Shown: in pieces, positions 8,900 through 18,168 of the stretch
Layout of the letters: each line of letters starts with the position of its first letter
Position numbering within the stretch: position 1 is the first letter of the stretch
NCBI GenBank assembly: GCA_963793645.1
Contig: CAWCAW010000010.1
Coordinates: 186,001 to 250,000, forward strand
Direction: 5' to 3'
Source: CAWCAW01 sp963793645
GTDB lineage: Bacteria; Actinomycetota; Acidimicrobiia; Acidimicrobiales; UBA8190
Length of the DNA: 64,000 nucleotides
The notes under the pieces: model-generated
Database searches by the model: none
The model's input: the letters and a program-made list of their open reading frames with translations, nothing else
Told to the model about the DNA's origin: nothing
Program-made: the position numbers and the translations under genes

Positions 8900-11800
8900 C
8901 TAGGCCTTCACCGTCAACGTGAAGTCCTGGCGGGCCGGGCTTCCCACCTCGTTGGAGGCGGTAATGCTGAGGTGATACGTCCCTGCCGAGTCTGCGCCCG
9001 GCGTCCCCGCCAAGGTGGCTGTCCCATCATCGTTGTTGGTCAGGGTGATGCCGGCGGGAAGCGAGCCGGTCTCGCCGATGCTGGCGAACGGGTCACCGGT
9101 CGTCTTCACCGCGAAGCTGAAATGGGCTCGGGCTAACGCCGTCATCGACGATTTGCTCGTGATGGCGGGCTCCTGCTCGACGACGAGCGCAAAAGACTGG
9201 GTGACGAGCATGGTGGATTTGGCGCCCGTCCAGAACGTCACCTTGATGGTGAGGCCGTAGGTGCGGCCGGTCTTGGGGCCAGGCTTCGGGGTCCCCGACA
9301 AGGTGGCCGTCCCATTGTGGTTGTCGACGAACGTCACACCTTGGGGCAACTTACCCCCCACCTTGATCGACTTGACCGAGGTTCCGTTGGTCGTGACCGT
9401 GAAGCTGAGAGCAGATCCGGACACCCCCGTCGTCGTGGCGCCGCTCGTAATAGCCGGGGCTCCGGCCATGACGGTGATGGCTTGGAGCGCCGTGGGTGCC
9501 GCTGAGTAGTTGGCTGATCCGCTCTGATTCGCCTCCACGACACACGTCCCGGCGCGGATGAAGCTCACCGTCGCGTCGGAGATCACGCACACCGACGACG
9601 TGGCTGACGAGAAGGTGACCGGATTGCCCGACGCCCCGCCGGTGGCGGCCAGGGGGTAGGTGGGGCCGTTCGGCGTGGCGCCGGTGGGGGCCGTCGAGGT
9701 AAAGGTGATCGTCTGGCTAGCCGGCGAGATGTGAAAGCTCTGCACAGCCGTGGTAGCCGACGCGTAGTCGGCATTGCCCGTCTGATTGGCGTGGATGGTG
9801 CATGTTCCTACTCCGACCATGGTGACGGCCGATCCCGACATGGAGCAGACCGACGTCGGGCCGGCCACGCTGAGTGCGACGGGTTCCCCCGACGGGCCGC
9901 CGGTTGCCACCGGTAGGTAGCTCGGACCTCCCACGACCGCTGTTGTCGGGGCCGTCGTGGAGAAGGTGATTACCTGCGTGCCGACGACGACACCGAAGGA
10001 CTGAGGAGTCTGGGCGGCGGCGAGATAGTTGGCGTTGCCGGCCTGACTGGCGTCGATGGTGCAGGTCCCCACGCCCACGAAACTCACGGTGGACGCCGTC
10101 ACGCTGCACACGGGAGTCGTGGCCGAAGAGAACGTGACCGGATTGCCCGAAGCACCACCAGCGGCACTCACCATGTAGGTCATACCGAAGCTGGGATCAG
10201 CGGGCTGCGACGTGAAGGTAATGGTCTGCGACGCCGCGCTCACGCCAAAGGACTGCTGGATGGGGGTGGCGGCCTGGTAGTTGGCGTTGCCGGCCTGGCT
10301 CGCTTCGATGTCGCAGTTCCCCACCCCGATCATGGAGGCCGTCGACTGCGACGTCGTGCACACCTGAGGCGAAAGTGACGAGAACGTCACCGGATTCCCA
10401 GAGGGACCCCCACTAGCCGCCACCACATACGGCGAACCATTGACAGTGGCGTTGCCGGGGACAGTCGAACCAAAGGTGATGGTCTGGGTGCCGGGCCCCA
10501 CGCCGAAGCTCTGCACAGTCGGGGCCGCGTTGGCGAAATTAGCGTTGCCGGCTTGGCTGGCATCGACGGCACACGAGCCGGCGCCGACGAAACTGACCAC
10601 GTTTCCGTTGAGCGAGCACACTAATGCGGACGCTACCGCGATGGCGAAGCCAACGGCATTACCGGACCCCCCGCCCGTGGCCGACACGAGATACGTCAGT
10701 CCACCCACAACGGCGTCGGTGGGGGCCACCGAGCTGAACGTGATCACCTGGGCGATGCCGGCGCTGTCATAGGCGCCGATGTCGCAGGGAACGGTCCGGG
10801 TCGCACCTCGCTGATCGGTGCCGGCACACAGCGCCGAGCTGGTCACGGCGCCAATGGCCGCGCTCCCCGGCGCCAAGGCGATGGTCTGGGTAGGACCGCC
10901 ATTGTTCTGCAGTCCGGCGGAGCTCAGGCCCGACGCAACATCGGAGTGCGACGTGCCGCTGAAGCTGCACGAACCGTCGTCGTCCAGGTCGTACCCCGTA
11001 CTGGTGATGGTCCCTGAACAATCCAAACCCGAGGTGCTGTGAGCCACGATGGTGGTCGAAACGCTTGTCGTGCCTGCGTTATAGATCCCGCCGCCCTCAT
11101 AGCCGGCGCCATTGCCCGACACGGTGGTGCCGGCGGTGGAGACCGATCCTCCTGAGGAGTTGTCGATGCCACCCCCATATTGCGTGGCGCTGTTGGCCAC
11201 CAGGCTGCTCGAGGTGATGGTGGCCGTCCCCGAGTTGGCCAGCGCACCACCGCTATAGGCGCTGTTACTCGCCACCAAGCTGTATCCGATGGTGGCCGTG
11301 CCCAGGTCGTTGTCGATGGCGCCCCCCGCCCCGCCCGGGGCGCCGTTGTTGCTCAACGTGCTGTCGGTGATGGTCAGTGCACTCAGTCCATTGGCGCTGC
11401 TGCCGTTGTAGATGCCACCTCCGGCACCTTCAGAGGCCGTGGTGTTGTTCTGCACGGTGTCGCCGGAAAGGCTCACCGTGCCGTAACCATTGTCGATGCC
11501 GGCGCCGAAAGCACCGCTGTTGCCCGACACGTGGCTGCCCGTAAGCGTCAGCGATGCCAGCGCGCTTGGCGTGCCGCTATTGGCAATCGCACCCCCGCCG
11601 TCGGACGCGCTGTTGTTCGACAGCGTGCTGGCGGTGATGGTGGCGGAGCCTTCGTTGGAGATGCCTCCGCCATAGGCGGCGGTGTTGTTCGAAATAGTGC
11701 TGCTTTGGACCGTCAGCGTGCCGTAGTTGTTGATGCCCCCTCCCCCGTAGGTGGCGCTGTTGTGGGCCACCGTGGCGTTACTGAGCACCAAAGTTCCGAA

Positions 11801-12247
11801 GTTGTTGATCGCACCGGCCGTGGCCGTGGCGCTGCCCTCGATGGTCAAACCCTCGACGGTGCTACTGGTGCCGCTGCCGATGAGAAAGACGCTGCCGGCG
11901 TTGTTGCCGCTCACCGCTAGGGCGCTCGGCCCCGGTCCGTCGACGGTCAGGCCGATGGGGATGGAGATCTGTCCCGAGCTGAGGGTGATGACGGGAATCC
12001 CATTGGCGTCGAGTGGACAATTCAGCGACGAGATCGGATTGGCGAAGGTGATGGTGTCCCCCGACGCCGCGTTGGCCACTTCATAGGGAAGCGAGCCGGT
12101 GACGGCCGGATTGGCGCTGCAGTTGGTGACCACGTCCGTCGCCGCGCCTGCCAGCGACGAGGCCGCCACCACCCCGGACGATGCCAGGACTACGGCAAGG
12201 ACAAGTGGCATCCAGCGGCGCCGCGGCGCGAGAAACCGGTCCAGCAT
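8900..12247 (-). CDS. large secreted beta-helix, Cys-pair repeat and Ig-like protein (putative adhesin)
   Basis: About 1115 residues. A signal peptide covers about 1-38 (RRRW, hydrophobic core, ending SLAGAA). Residues about 45-480 are short repeats rich in N, S, G and T (NNYGTLTVQSSTISNNTAAYGGGI), the pattern of a right-handed parallel beta-helix of the polymorphic-membrane-protein type. Five repeats of about 80-90 residues follow (QTITF...VC...GVGTC.I.ASQAGNANY), each with two conserved cysteines that could form a disulfide. Two putative-Ig (He_PIG-like) domains end the protein. There is no LPXTG signal or C-terminal membrane anchor. The ATG at 12247 has GGGGG 6 nt upstream and is preferred to TTG 12253. 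A surface adhesin or matrix protein is likely, but no ligand can be named. Confidence 0.75.
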   Translation of the reverse strand: MLDRFLAPRRRWMPLVLAVVLASSGVVAASSLAGAATDVVTNCSANPAVTGSLPYEVANAASGDTITFANPISSLNCPLDANGIPVITLSSGQISIPIGLTVDGPGPSALAVSGNNAGSVFLIGSGTSSTVEGLTIEGSATATAGAINNFGTLVLSNATVAHNSATYGGGGINNYGTLTVQSSTISNNTAAYGGGISNEGSATITASTLSNNSASDGGGAIANSGTPSALASLTLTGSHVSGNSGAFGAGIDNGYGTVSLSGDTVQNNTTASEGAGGGIYNGSSANGLSALTITDSTLSNNGAPGGAGGAIDNDLGTATIGYSLVASNSAYSGGALANSGTATITSSSLVANSATQYGGGIDNSSGGSVSTAGTTVSGNGAGYEGGGIYNAGTTSVSTTIVAHSTSGLDCSGTITSTGYDLDDDGSCSFSGTSHSDVASGLSSAGLQNNGGPTQTIALAPGSAAIGAVTSSALCAGTDQRGATRTVPCDIGAYDSAGIAQVITFSSVAPTDAVVGGLTYLVSATGGGSGNAVGFAIAVASALVCSLNGNVVSFVGAGSCAVDASQAGNANFANAAPTVQSFGVGPGTQTITFGSTVPGNATVNGSPYVVAASGGPSGNPVTFSSLSPQVCTTSQSTASMIGVGNCDIEASQAGNANYQAATPIQQSFGVSAASQTITFTSQPADPSFGMTYMVSAAGGASGNPVTFSSATTPVCSVTASTVSFVGVGTCTIDASQAGNANYLAAAQTPQSFGVVVGTQVITFSTTAPTTAVVGGPSYLPVATGGPSGEPVALSVAGPTSVCSMSGSAVTMVGVGTCTIHANQTGNADYASATTAVQSFHISPASQTITFTSTAPTGATPNGPTYPLAATGGASGNPVTFSSATSSVCVISDATVSFIRAGTCVVEANQSGSANYSAAPTALQAITVMAGAPAITSGATTTGVSGSALSFTVTTNGTSVKSIKVGGKLPQGVTFVDNHNGTATLSGTPKPGPKTGRTYGLTIKVTFWTGAKSTMLVTQSFALVVEQEPAITSKSSMTALARAHFSFAVKTTGDPFASIGETGSLPAGITLTNNDDGTATLAGTPGADSAGTYHLSITASNEVGSPARQDFTLTVKA
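9462..10757 (-). repeat. five tandem protein repeats of about 80-90 codons
   Basis: This block encodes the five Cys-pair repeats of the secreted protein. Each copy starts Q-x-I-T-F, has ATGG/ASGG.SGNPV in the middle, then VC, then VG.GTC, and ends QAGNANY.AA. The copies differ at many positions, so the repeats are old rather than a recent expansion. Confidence 0.8.
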
Positions 12248-12355
12248 CGCCAACCCCCGTCAGATGGCCTAGTTATCGAGCATCACGACGGCACGACGCT
12301 ATGAGGCGTCTGCGCGTGAAGGCACCGTCATTCGTGGGATCTCGGGCCCCAACCG

Positions 12356-13702
12356 ATGGACGACCCTGAGGCGAGGCGCGCCCCCCGGGCGGTGACGCGA
12401 AACCCCATGTCACCGGGGATAAAGCACTTGTCGACGCAAGATTCTGTGCGAGGCTACGCCGCTGTGGCTCCAGTTCGATCCGGGCGTCCCGGGGGCGCCG
12501 TCGCCGCGGCGTTGTCGAAGCGGCCCTGGGCGGTCGCAGCTATCACCTCGTCGGCGGCGGCCATTGTCGTGGCGCTGCGCGTCGTGGTGGCCGGCCGGGG
12601 CAACGCCGGGCGATTGATCTTCTTGGGAAGACTGTTCGCCACCCCCGGCTACCGGTTCGCTGTCCCCATCGACTCGAAGTCGGGGTATGACGGCCAGTTC
12701 TATTACCGGTTCGCGCTCGGACCATTTCACTTCGCCCGCACGTGGTCAGGCATCACGCTCGACACCTACAGCCGCTTCAACCGCATCGCCTATTCGGTGA
12801 TCGCCTGGGTGGGGGCCGGTGGTGGGCGGGCGTCGGTGGTGCCGTGGTCGTTGCTCATCGTCAACGTGCTCGCCGTCGGGGCCTTGGGCTGGCTCGGAGC
12901 CAGCCTGGCTCGGTCACAAGGTCACGGAGCGCTATGGGGTTTGTTGCTCCCGGCCTTCTGCGGCCTGTTGTGGAGCCTCGGGCGCGATCTCACCGAAATC
13001 GTGGAATCGGCCTTTCTCGTGGGCGCTCTGGTAGCCCTTCGCCGCCGGCACCCGGTATGGGCCGGCATCTTGTTGATCGGAGCCGTTCTCGGGCGTGAGA
13101 CGGCCATGGGCGTGGTGGGCGCGCTGCTCGTGGTGGACGTGGCCGGCCGCATTCCCGCTTCGGCGTCGTGGATGCAACGACACAGGTACCTCGTCGACAG
13201 CGACGCCGTCACCTTGACGTGGGCATGGGTGCTGCCGCTCGTGGCCTTCGTCGGATGGCAGGTGACGGTGCGACACCAGACCGGGTCCTTTCCCATCCTG
13301 GACTCGGGCCAGAACAATCTGGGCCCGCCCGTGGTGGGGTTCTGGCACGGCTTCGACCACTACCTGGTGCGGGTGCCGAGCTTTGCGTCGTTCTTTTGGT
13401 TTGGCGAGCTCATCGTGCTCGTGACCGTCGTGGTCCTGGCGGGGCGCACCTTGCCATCGTCGACAGCCCCCGCCTATGAACGCCTGGCATGGGGCCTGTA
13501 CGTGGTGCTGGCCATCTGCCTGGCCAAGGGCATCTGGCTCGGCGACGTGGGGTTTCGAAGCCTCGACGACCTCTATGTCACGAGCTCGGTGCTGCTGGTG
13601 ACGTCCAATGGGCTCCGCAGCCCCCGCGCCATCCGGCTGTTGCCGATCCTGTCGGCCGGCGCCTGGCTGTTGGTGGCCGCCCAGGTCATCCGCGATCTCT
13701 GA
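12356..13702 (+). CDS. polytopic membrane protein, GT-C-like (GYDGQFYY motif)
   Basis: A protein of 448 residues with about 9-10 hydrophobic segments after a soluble N-terminus of roughly 50 residues. The motif SGYDGQFYYRFAL at about 118-130 lies in the first outside loop, the place where GT-C glycosyltransferases carry an acidic catalytic residue. It resembles membrane proteins annotated as forming cell-surface glycopolymers; I hold that only loosely. Start codons are uncertain: ATG 12356 has no Shine-Dalgarno, and ATG 12407 is an alternative. It is divergent from the secreted beta-helix gene and shares a promoter region of about 100 bp with it, so both may serve the cell surface. Confidence 0.65.
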   Translation: MDDPEARRAPRAVTRNPMSPGIKHLSTQDSVRGYAAVAPVRSGRPGGAVAAALSKRPWAVAAITSSAAAIVVALRVVVAGRGNAGRLIFLGRLFATPGYRFAVPIDSKSGYDGQFYYRFALGPFHFARTWSGITLDTYSRFNRIAYSVIAWVGAGGGRASVVPWSLLIVNVLAVGALGWLGASLARSQGHGALWGLLLPAFCGLLWSLGRDLTEIVESAFLVGALVALRRRHPVWAGILLIGAVLGRETAMGVVGALLVVDVAGRIPASASWMQRHRYLVDSDAVTLTWAWVLPLVAFVGWQVTVRHQTGSFPILDSGQNNLGPPVVGFWHGFDHYLVRVPSFASFFWFGELIVLVTVVVLAGRTLPSSTAPAYERLAWGLYVVLAICLAKGIWLGDVGFRSLDDLYVTSSVLLVTSNGLRSPRAIRLLPILSAGAWLLVAAQVIRDL

Positions 13703-13722
13703 GCGCCCGACTATCGAGAACA

Positions 13723-13920
13723 TCACGCGTGATGGATCAACCATTCGATGCCTTGGTAAGCCCGATAGCCGAGGTAGACGACCGTCGCGTAGAAGAACAA
13801 CTTAAAGTGCCACGGGAACTTTCGATGCTCTCGCAGCGTGTCGCCGCACTGCGGACAGTCACCGTCTTCTGTGAGCTCGTCGGGCTCGACATGGCGGTCG
13901 CAGCTGTCGCACCAAGGCAC
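13723..13920 (-). CDS. small zinc-ribbon membrane protein
   Basis: A protein of 65 residues. Two CxxC pairs (WCDSCDRH at 3-8 and DCPQCGD at about 21-26) form a probable zinc ribbon, followed by one membrane helix (about 39-60) and a short tail ending HHA. The GTG start lies 6 nt after the der stop codon, so it is the last gene of the DUF512-der transcription unit. Its function is unknown; a zinc ribbon tethered to the membrane suggests protein or nucleic-acid contact there. Confidence 0.75.
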   Translation of the reverse strand: MPWCDSCDRHVEPDELTEDGDCPQCGDTLREHRKFPWHFKLFFYATVVYLGYRAYQGIEWLIHHA

Positions 13921-13926
13921 CGACGG

Positions 13927-15414
13927 TCAGCTCCGTAGCCGCACGCGGATGATCAGCGGGGTGGGGCCGATGTCGAACTCCTCCCGTAGGCGACGCTCGA
14001 GGTAGCGGATGTAGGTGGCCGGCAACCGACGTGAGCTGAAGAGCGTAAAGGTGGGAGGGTCCGTGGCCCCTTGCACGCCGTAGCGGATGCGGGCCCCCGG
14101 AGCGGCGTGATCAGCCTGGAACGCCTTCAAGGCCCGGTTGAGCTCCCCCGTCGGGATGCGGCGATGGTAGGCATCGATGGCTTCGCGCAGTGCGGGCATA
14201 AGGCGATGGACGCCGAGACCGCTGCGGGCACTGATTTTGAGAATAGGTGCCTCGCCCACAAAAGCCAGGCGGTCCTCGACGTCAGCCAGCACGATGCGGC
14301 GTTGATCGGTGGAGACCAGCTCCCACTTGTTGAGCACGATCACCACGGGGCTGCCGGCGGCCCCGATGCGTTCTGTCAACCGCTGGTCTTGATGGGTCAC
14401 ACCCTCGGTGGCGTCGATGACGAGCAAGACGACGTCGGAGCGGTCGAGGGACTCGAGCGCGCGCACCATGGCGAAGTACTCGGTGCCGTTCTCGGTGCGC
14501 GACTTGCGGCGCATGCCGGCGGTGTCCACGAAGCGCAGGGGCCCCTCGTCGGTGTCGATCACGGTGTCCACCGAATCGCGCGTCGTCCCCGGGAGATCGT
14601 GGACGACGGAGCGTTCCTCGCCCAGCAGACGGTTGAACAGCGTCGACTTCCCGACGTTGGGACGCCCGATCAGGGCCACTCGGGGAATGTCGTCGACTTC
14701 GCCACCGACGGCGGTGTCCGGCGACAGGTCGGCCCGGTCGTCGGCCCCGTCGTCGCTGGCGACTGCGTCAGCGCCTTCGGGCCGGTCTTCGGGCGACTCC
14801 TCGGAAGCCGTCTGAGCCAGCCCCGCGGCCACGTTCGGATCCGGCAGCCGGCGGACGACTTCGTCGAGCAGGTCGCCGGTCCCCCGCCCGTGCAGGGCGC
14901 TGACCATGAAGGGGTCGCCGGAGCCGAGGGAGACGAACTCCCAACCGTCGCCTTCGCGCCGATCGTTGTCCACCTTGTTCACCACGACGAGGACAGGCGC
15001 CCGATACCGGTGCAGCCGGCGGGCCACGTCTTGGTCCTCGTTGGTCACCCCCACCGCGGCGTCCACGACGTGCAGCACCAAATCAGCCTCGGCCATGGCG
15101 CGCTCGGCTTGTTCGGCCACCTTGGAGTCCAAGTCGTCACCGCCGCCGAGCCACCCACCGGTGTCGACCACCACGAAGGGCACGCCACTCCACTGTGTGG
15201 TGAGCTCCAGGCGATCACGCGTCACCCCGGGCCGTTCTTCGACCACCGCGGCACGTCGGCCGACAAAGCGATTGACCAGCGTCGACTTCCCCACGTTGGG
15301 ACGCCCGACCACCACCACCACGGGAAGGGCTCCGGCCTCGGTGGCGTCGCCGGCGCCTATCTTGCGGATCCGGGGTCGGCTGGTACCGGTGCCGGCTACG
15401 GGCATGTGACTCAC
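13927..15414 (-). CDS. der: ribosome-assembly GTPase Der (EngA)
   Basis: A 495-residue tandem GTPase needed for maturation of the 50S subunit. The first G domain has GRPNVGKS (37-44), DTGG and NKVD; the second has GRPNVGKS (250-257), DTAGM and NKWE; a KH-like C-terminal domain follows and ends RRLREEFDIGPTPLIIRVR. The linker between the G domains (about 200-240) is unusually acidic. It starts with GTG at 15414 inside the stop of the DUF512 gene (GTGA, 4-nt overlap), which indicates translational coupling; ATG 15405 is an alternative. Confidence 0.97.
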   Translation of the reverse strand: MSHMPVAGTGTSRPRIRKIGAGDATEAGALPVVVVVGRPNVGKSTLVNRFVGRRAAVVEERPGVTRDRLELTTQWSGVPFVVVDTGGWLGGGDDLDSKVAEQAERAMAEADLVLHVVDAAVGVTNEDQDVARRLHRYRAPVLVVVNKVDNDRREGDGWEFVSLGSGDPFMVSALHGRGTGDLLDEVVRRLPDPNVAAGLAQTASEESPEDRPEGADAVASDDGADDRADLSPDTAVGGEVDDIPRVALIGRPNVGKSTLFNRLLGEERSVVHDLPGTTRDSVDTVIDTDEGPLRFVDTAGMRRKSRTENGTEYFAMVRALESLDRSDVVLLVIDATEGVTHQDQRLTERIGAAGSPVVIVLNKWELVSTDQRRIVLADVEDRLAFVGEAPILKISARSGLGVHRLMPALREAIDAYHRRIPTGELNRALKAFQADHAAPGARIRYGVQGATDPPTFTLFSSRRLPATYIRYLERRLREEFDIGPTPLIIRVRLRS

Positions 15415-16916
15415 CGCCTGGCGGCGAGGGTGACGGGCACGCGCTGCTCGGTCTCCTCGTCGTCGTCGTTGGATGCATCGTCTTCGTTGGATGTAAAGGC
15501 CGGCTCGAACAAAGCGCGCCGCAGCGACAGCCCGTCGGTGGGCACCACCTCTACGGGGCGAGGCAGGTCGGCGACCGACAGGCCGTCGAGAAAGCGCCCT
15601 TCGGAGAGGCAGACGTCGGGCAACAGGTAGCGATGGCCGACAGGTTGGGCGGCCAGCGCACGCGCCACATCGGCGCCGGTGAGCAGGCCGGTAACGGCGA
15701 TGTTGCCGCCGAAGAAGGCGTTGGGCACGGCCAGGAGCCGAACCGAGGTGTCACGGTGCGAAGCGCTCACCCGGTCGATCAGCGGCGCCAAGACGGCCGC
15801 CCCGTACTCCCCGGTGATGACGGCCACCGGTTTCGGGGCCGATGGGTCGGCTAAGACGGCGTCCGCATCGGGGGCCTCGGCGCCCACTGCCCTGAGCGCA
15901 GCGGGAACGTGGCGCCGAGCGCGGTAGCCAACCGGCGGGGCGCCGTCGACCCACGCGAAGAACCCGGGTTTCACCCCGAAGGCCGAGTCGGCGTCCCCGA
16001 AGAAGGCCGACTCGAAGGCGCGTGCCATGCCGATCCCGTTCTCGTGCTGAGGGAAGCCGTCGTAGCACGGCGCGGCGGGAAACGGCCGTCCGGCAATGAG
16101 GTAGTACTCGTCGGCGGCGTAGACAAGGCGACGGCCCAACGTGGCCGCGTAGATCTCCTGCCACTGCTCCACCAGATCGATGACCGCGCCCGCCTCGGCC
16201 ACGCTGTGGGGCCGCATGTTCGGCTCGTTGCTGTGCGCGCTTATCCCGAGCGGCACACAGGCCACCGTGGTGAGGCGGGGGTACTCGTCGAGGATCCCCG
16301 CCAGCGTCGTCTCCAAGGCGTCGCCGTCGTTGACGCCGGGGCAGACGACGACTTGCCCGTGGACCTCGATCCCCCCTTCCAACAAGGCCCGCAACCACCG
16401 CAAGCTGGTGGCACCGCGCCCGTTGCGCAGCATCCGGGCCCGCAGCTCCGGGTCGGTGGAATGGATGGACACGAACAAGGGGGAGAGCCCTTCGTCGAAG
16501 ACGCGCTCGAGATCGAGCTCGGTGAAGCGGGTCAACGTCGTGAAGTTCCCATATAAGAACGAGAGCCGGTAGTCGTCGTCCTTCAGGTACAGGCTGCGGC
16601 GCATCCCCTTGGGCAGCTGGTAGATGAAACAGAACTCACAGTGGTTGTCACACGTGCGCACCCGGTCGAACAGCGCCGAGGACACCTCCGCCCCGAGCGT
16701 CTCGCCGGCCTCCTTCTCCACCTGGATGGTGAGCACCTCATGGCCGCGCCGAACCTCGAGCTCGGGATAGGCCTCGTCCACCAAAAGGCGGTAGGCGATG
16801 ACGTCGCGAGGGACGCGGCCGTCGATCGATAGGAACTCGTCGCCGACGAGGAGACCAGCCCGCTGGGCCGGCGAGGCGGCCACCACGGAAACCACACGAG
16901 GCGCCGACATAGCCAT
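15411..16916 (-). CDS. PDZ - radical SAM protein, DUF512 family
   Basis: A 501-residue protein. An N-terminal PDZ-like domain (about 5-70, SPAQRAGLLVGDEFLSIDG) precedes a radical SAM core with the cluster motif C89-x3-C93-x2-C96 (TCDNHCEFCF) and then the family-specific stretch PKGMRRSLYLKDDDYRLSFLYG. The C-terminal part is the DUF512 domain. The C-terminal tail is acidic and disordered. The family is known from Clostridia, cyanobacteria and Actinobacteria, often next to der; its reaction is not established. Here it is the first gene of a coupled unit with der, which supports a role linked to ribosome maturation (inference). Confidence 0.9.
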   Translation of the reverse strand: MAMSAPRVVSVVAASPAQRAGLLVGDEFLSIDGRVPRDVIAYRLLVDEAYPELEVRRGHEVLTIQVEKEAGETLGAEVSSALFDRVRTCDNHCEFCFIYQLPKGMRRSLYLKDDDYRLSFLYGNFTTLTRFTELDLERVFDEGLSPLFVSIHSTDPELRARMLRNGRGATSLRWLRALLEGGIEVHGQVVVCPGVNDGDALETTLAGILDEYPRLTTVACVPLGISAHSNEPNMRPHSVAEAGAVIDLVEQWQEIYAATLGRRLVYAADEYYLIAGRPFPAAPCYDGFPQHENGIGMARAFESAFFGDADSAFGVKPGFFAWVDGAPPVGYRARRHVPAALRAVGAEAPDADAVLADPSAPKPVAVITGEYGAAVLAPLIDRVSASHRDTSVRLLAVPNAFFGGNIAVTGLLTGADVARALAAQPVGHRYLLPDVCLSEGRFLDGLSVADLPRPVEVVPTDGLSLRRALFEPAFTSNEDDASNDDDEETEQRVPVTLAARR

Positions 16917-16984
16917 CAGGTTACTGGCAGTTCACCACCCGCCCCGCCCGCGGCGGCTGCACCGGAGCCGGTGGATAGGCCCGG

Positions 16985-16990
16985 TAGCCT
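16985..16990 (+). promoter_or_regulatory. -10 box of ispH (leaderless)
   Basis: TAGCCT ends 6 nt before the GTG start of ispH. That spacing would put the transcription start on the start codon. Confidence 0.5.
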
Positions 16991-16996
16991 GGGAGT

Positions 16997-18079
16997 GTGC
17001 CGGTCGAGCGGGTACTCCTTGCGTCGCCCCGAGGCTTCTGCGCGGGCGTGGAGAAGGCCATCAAGGCCTTGGCGTGGATGGTGCGCGTCTTCGAGCCGCC
17101 CGTCTACTGCTACCACGAGATCGTCCATAACCGTCATGTGGTGGACCAGTTCCGGGCCCAAGGCGTGATCTTCGTCGACGACGTGCAGGACGTGCCGGCC
17201 GGGGCTCCTTTGATGCTGTCGGCCCATGGGTCGGCACCCGAGGTGGTCGAGGCGGCCCGGGCCCAGCAACGAGTGGTCGTCGACGCCGTGTGCCCACTGG
17301 TGACCAAGGTCCACCACGAGCTCAAGGTGCGCGCCCGCAAGGGTTACACGGTGCTGTACGTGGGCCACGAAGGCCACGAAGAGGCGGTGGGCACCATGGC
17401 GGTGGCGCCGTCTTCGGTCCGGTTGGTGCAATCCGAGGGGGAGGTGGACGACGTGGCGGCGGCCATGGAGCCCGGCACGCCCGTGGCCCTGTTGGCGCAA
17501 ACCACGCTCAGCCACGACGAGTGGTCGGGGATCATGAACCAGGCCCGGCTCCGGTTCCCCGAGCTGTGGATGCCGAACCGCTCCGACCTTTGTTTTGCCA
17601 CCACCAACCGCCAGGCCGCCTTGAAGGCCATCGCCGGGCGCGCCGATGCCGTGGTGGTCATCGGTTCGGTCAATTCGTCCAACACCCGCGCCCTGGAGAA
17701 AGTGGCCCGCGCCTCGGGATGCCCGAGGGTGTTGCGTGTCAACGAGGCGTCCGAGCTTCCCGACGACCTGTCGGGGACGGTGGCGGTGACCGCCGGGGCA
17801 TCGGCGCCCGACGAGCTCGTGCGCGCCGTGGTGGACCGGCTCGGACCCACCCATGGGGTCGAGGAGATCAGCGTCACCACCGAGGACGAATACTTCCCTC
17901 CTCCACCGGAGCTGCGGGACCTCTTGCGCGCTCTGGCGTCGGCTCTGGTGCTGGGAGTGGGCGGGCCCACCCCGCCCGAGCCCACCGGGGCCGCACATAC
18001 TGAGTATGCAGAAGGTGCCCCCATGGTCGCCGACCGCCATCTTTCGGCCGCCGACGTGCTGGCCCGGTTGGCAGGCTGA
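16997..18079 (+). CDS. ispH: 4-hydroxy-3-methylbut-2-enyl diphosphate reductase
   Basis: IspH makes IPP and DMAPP in the last step of the non-mevalonate isoprenoid pathway, using a [4Fe-4S] cluster. The three cluster cysteines are present: Cys15 (PRGFCAGV), Cys99 (DAVCPLVTKVH) and Cys199 (SDLCFATTNRQ); the AHG and HEGHEE histidine motifs and the SSNT substrate-binding motif are also seen. Its length (360) is slightly above average because of a Pro-rich C-terminal extension of about 45 residues. It is transcribed away from the DUF512-der unit from a shared 80-bp region, and a GC hairpin follows the stop. Confidence 0.97.
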   Translation: MPVERVLLASPRGFCAGVEKAIKALAWMVRVFEPPVYCYHEIVHNRHVVDQFRAQGVIFVDDVQDVPAGAPLMLSAHGSAPEVVEAARAQQRVVVDAVCPLVTKVHHELKVRARKGYTVLYVGHEGHEEAVGTMAVAPSSVRLVQSEGEVDDVAAAMEPGTPVALLAQTTLSHDEWSGIMNQARLRFPELWMPNRSDLCFATTNRQAALKAIAGRADAVVVIGSVNSSNTRALEKVARASGCPRVLRVNEASELPDDLSGTVAVTAGASAPDELVRAVVDRLGPTHGVEEISVTTEDEYFPPPPELRDLLRALASALVLGVGGPTPPEPTGAAHTEYAEGAPMVADRHLSAADVLARLAG

Positions 18080-18083
18080 TCGC

Positions 18084-18105
18084 CCGCGCACCACGAGGTG
18101 CGCGG
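18084..18105 (+). terminator. GC hairpin after ispH
   Basis: A perfect 9-bp stem, CCGCGCACC with GGTGCGCGG, and loop ACGA, begin 5 nt after the ispH stop. There is no T run, as is common for terminators in high-GC Actinobacteria. Confidence 0.5.
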
Positions 18106-18168
18106 CGGGGTGGGACCTCGTCACCACACAGACAGGACCTAGCGCCGCCCGGGTGCGACAATAGGGAG

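Noticed and set aside
9462..10757. Repeats looked at as a possible CRISPR array or DNA repeat
   Set aside because: Units are about 250 bp, diverged, in frame and without spacers; they are protein repeats.
11180..11920. Long open frame on the plus strand antisense to the secreted repeat protein
   Set aside because: It mirrors the G/N/S-rich repeats, has a composition of A, V, G, R and H without any domain, and no ribosome-binding site.
14071..15630. 519-codon plus-strand frame antisense to der
   Set aside because: It is the His/Gly/Val-rich shadow typical of high-GC genes and lies fully over the Der domains.
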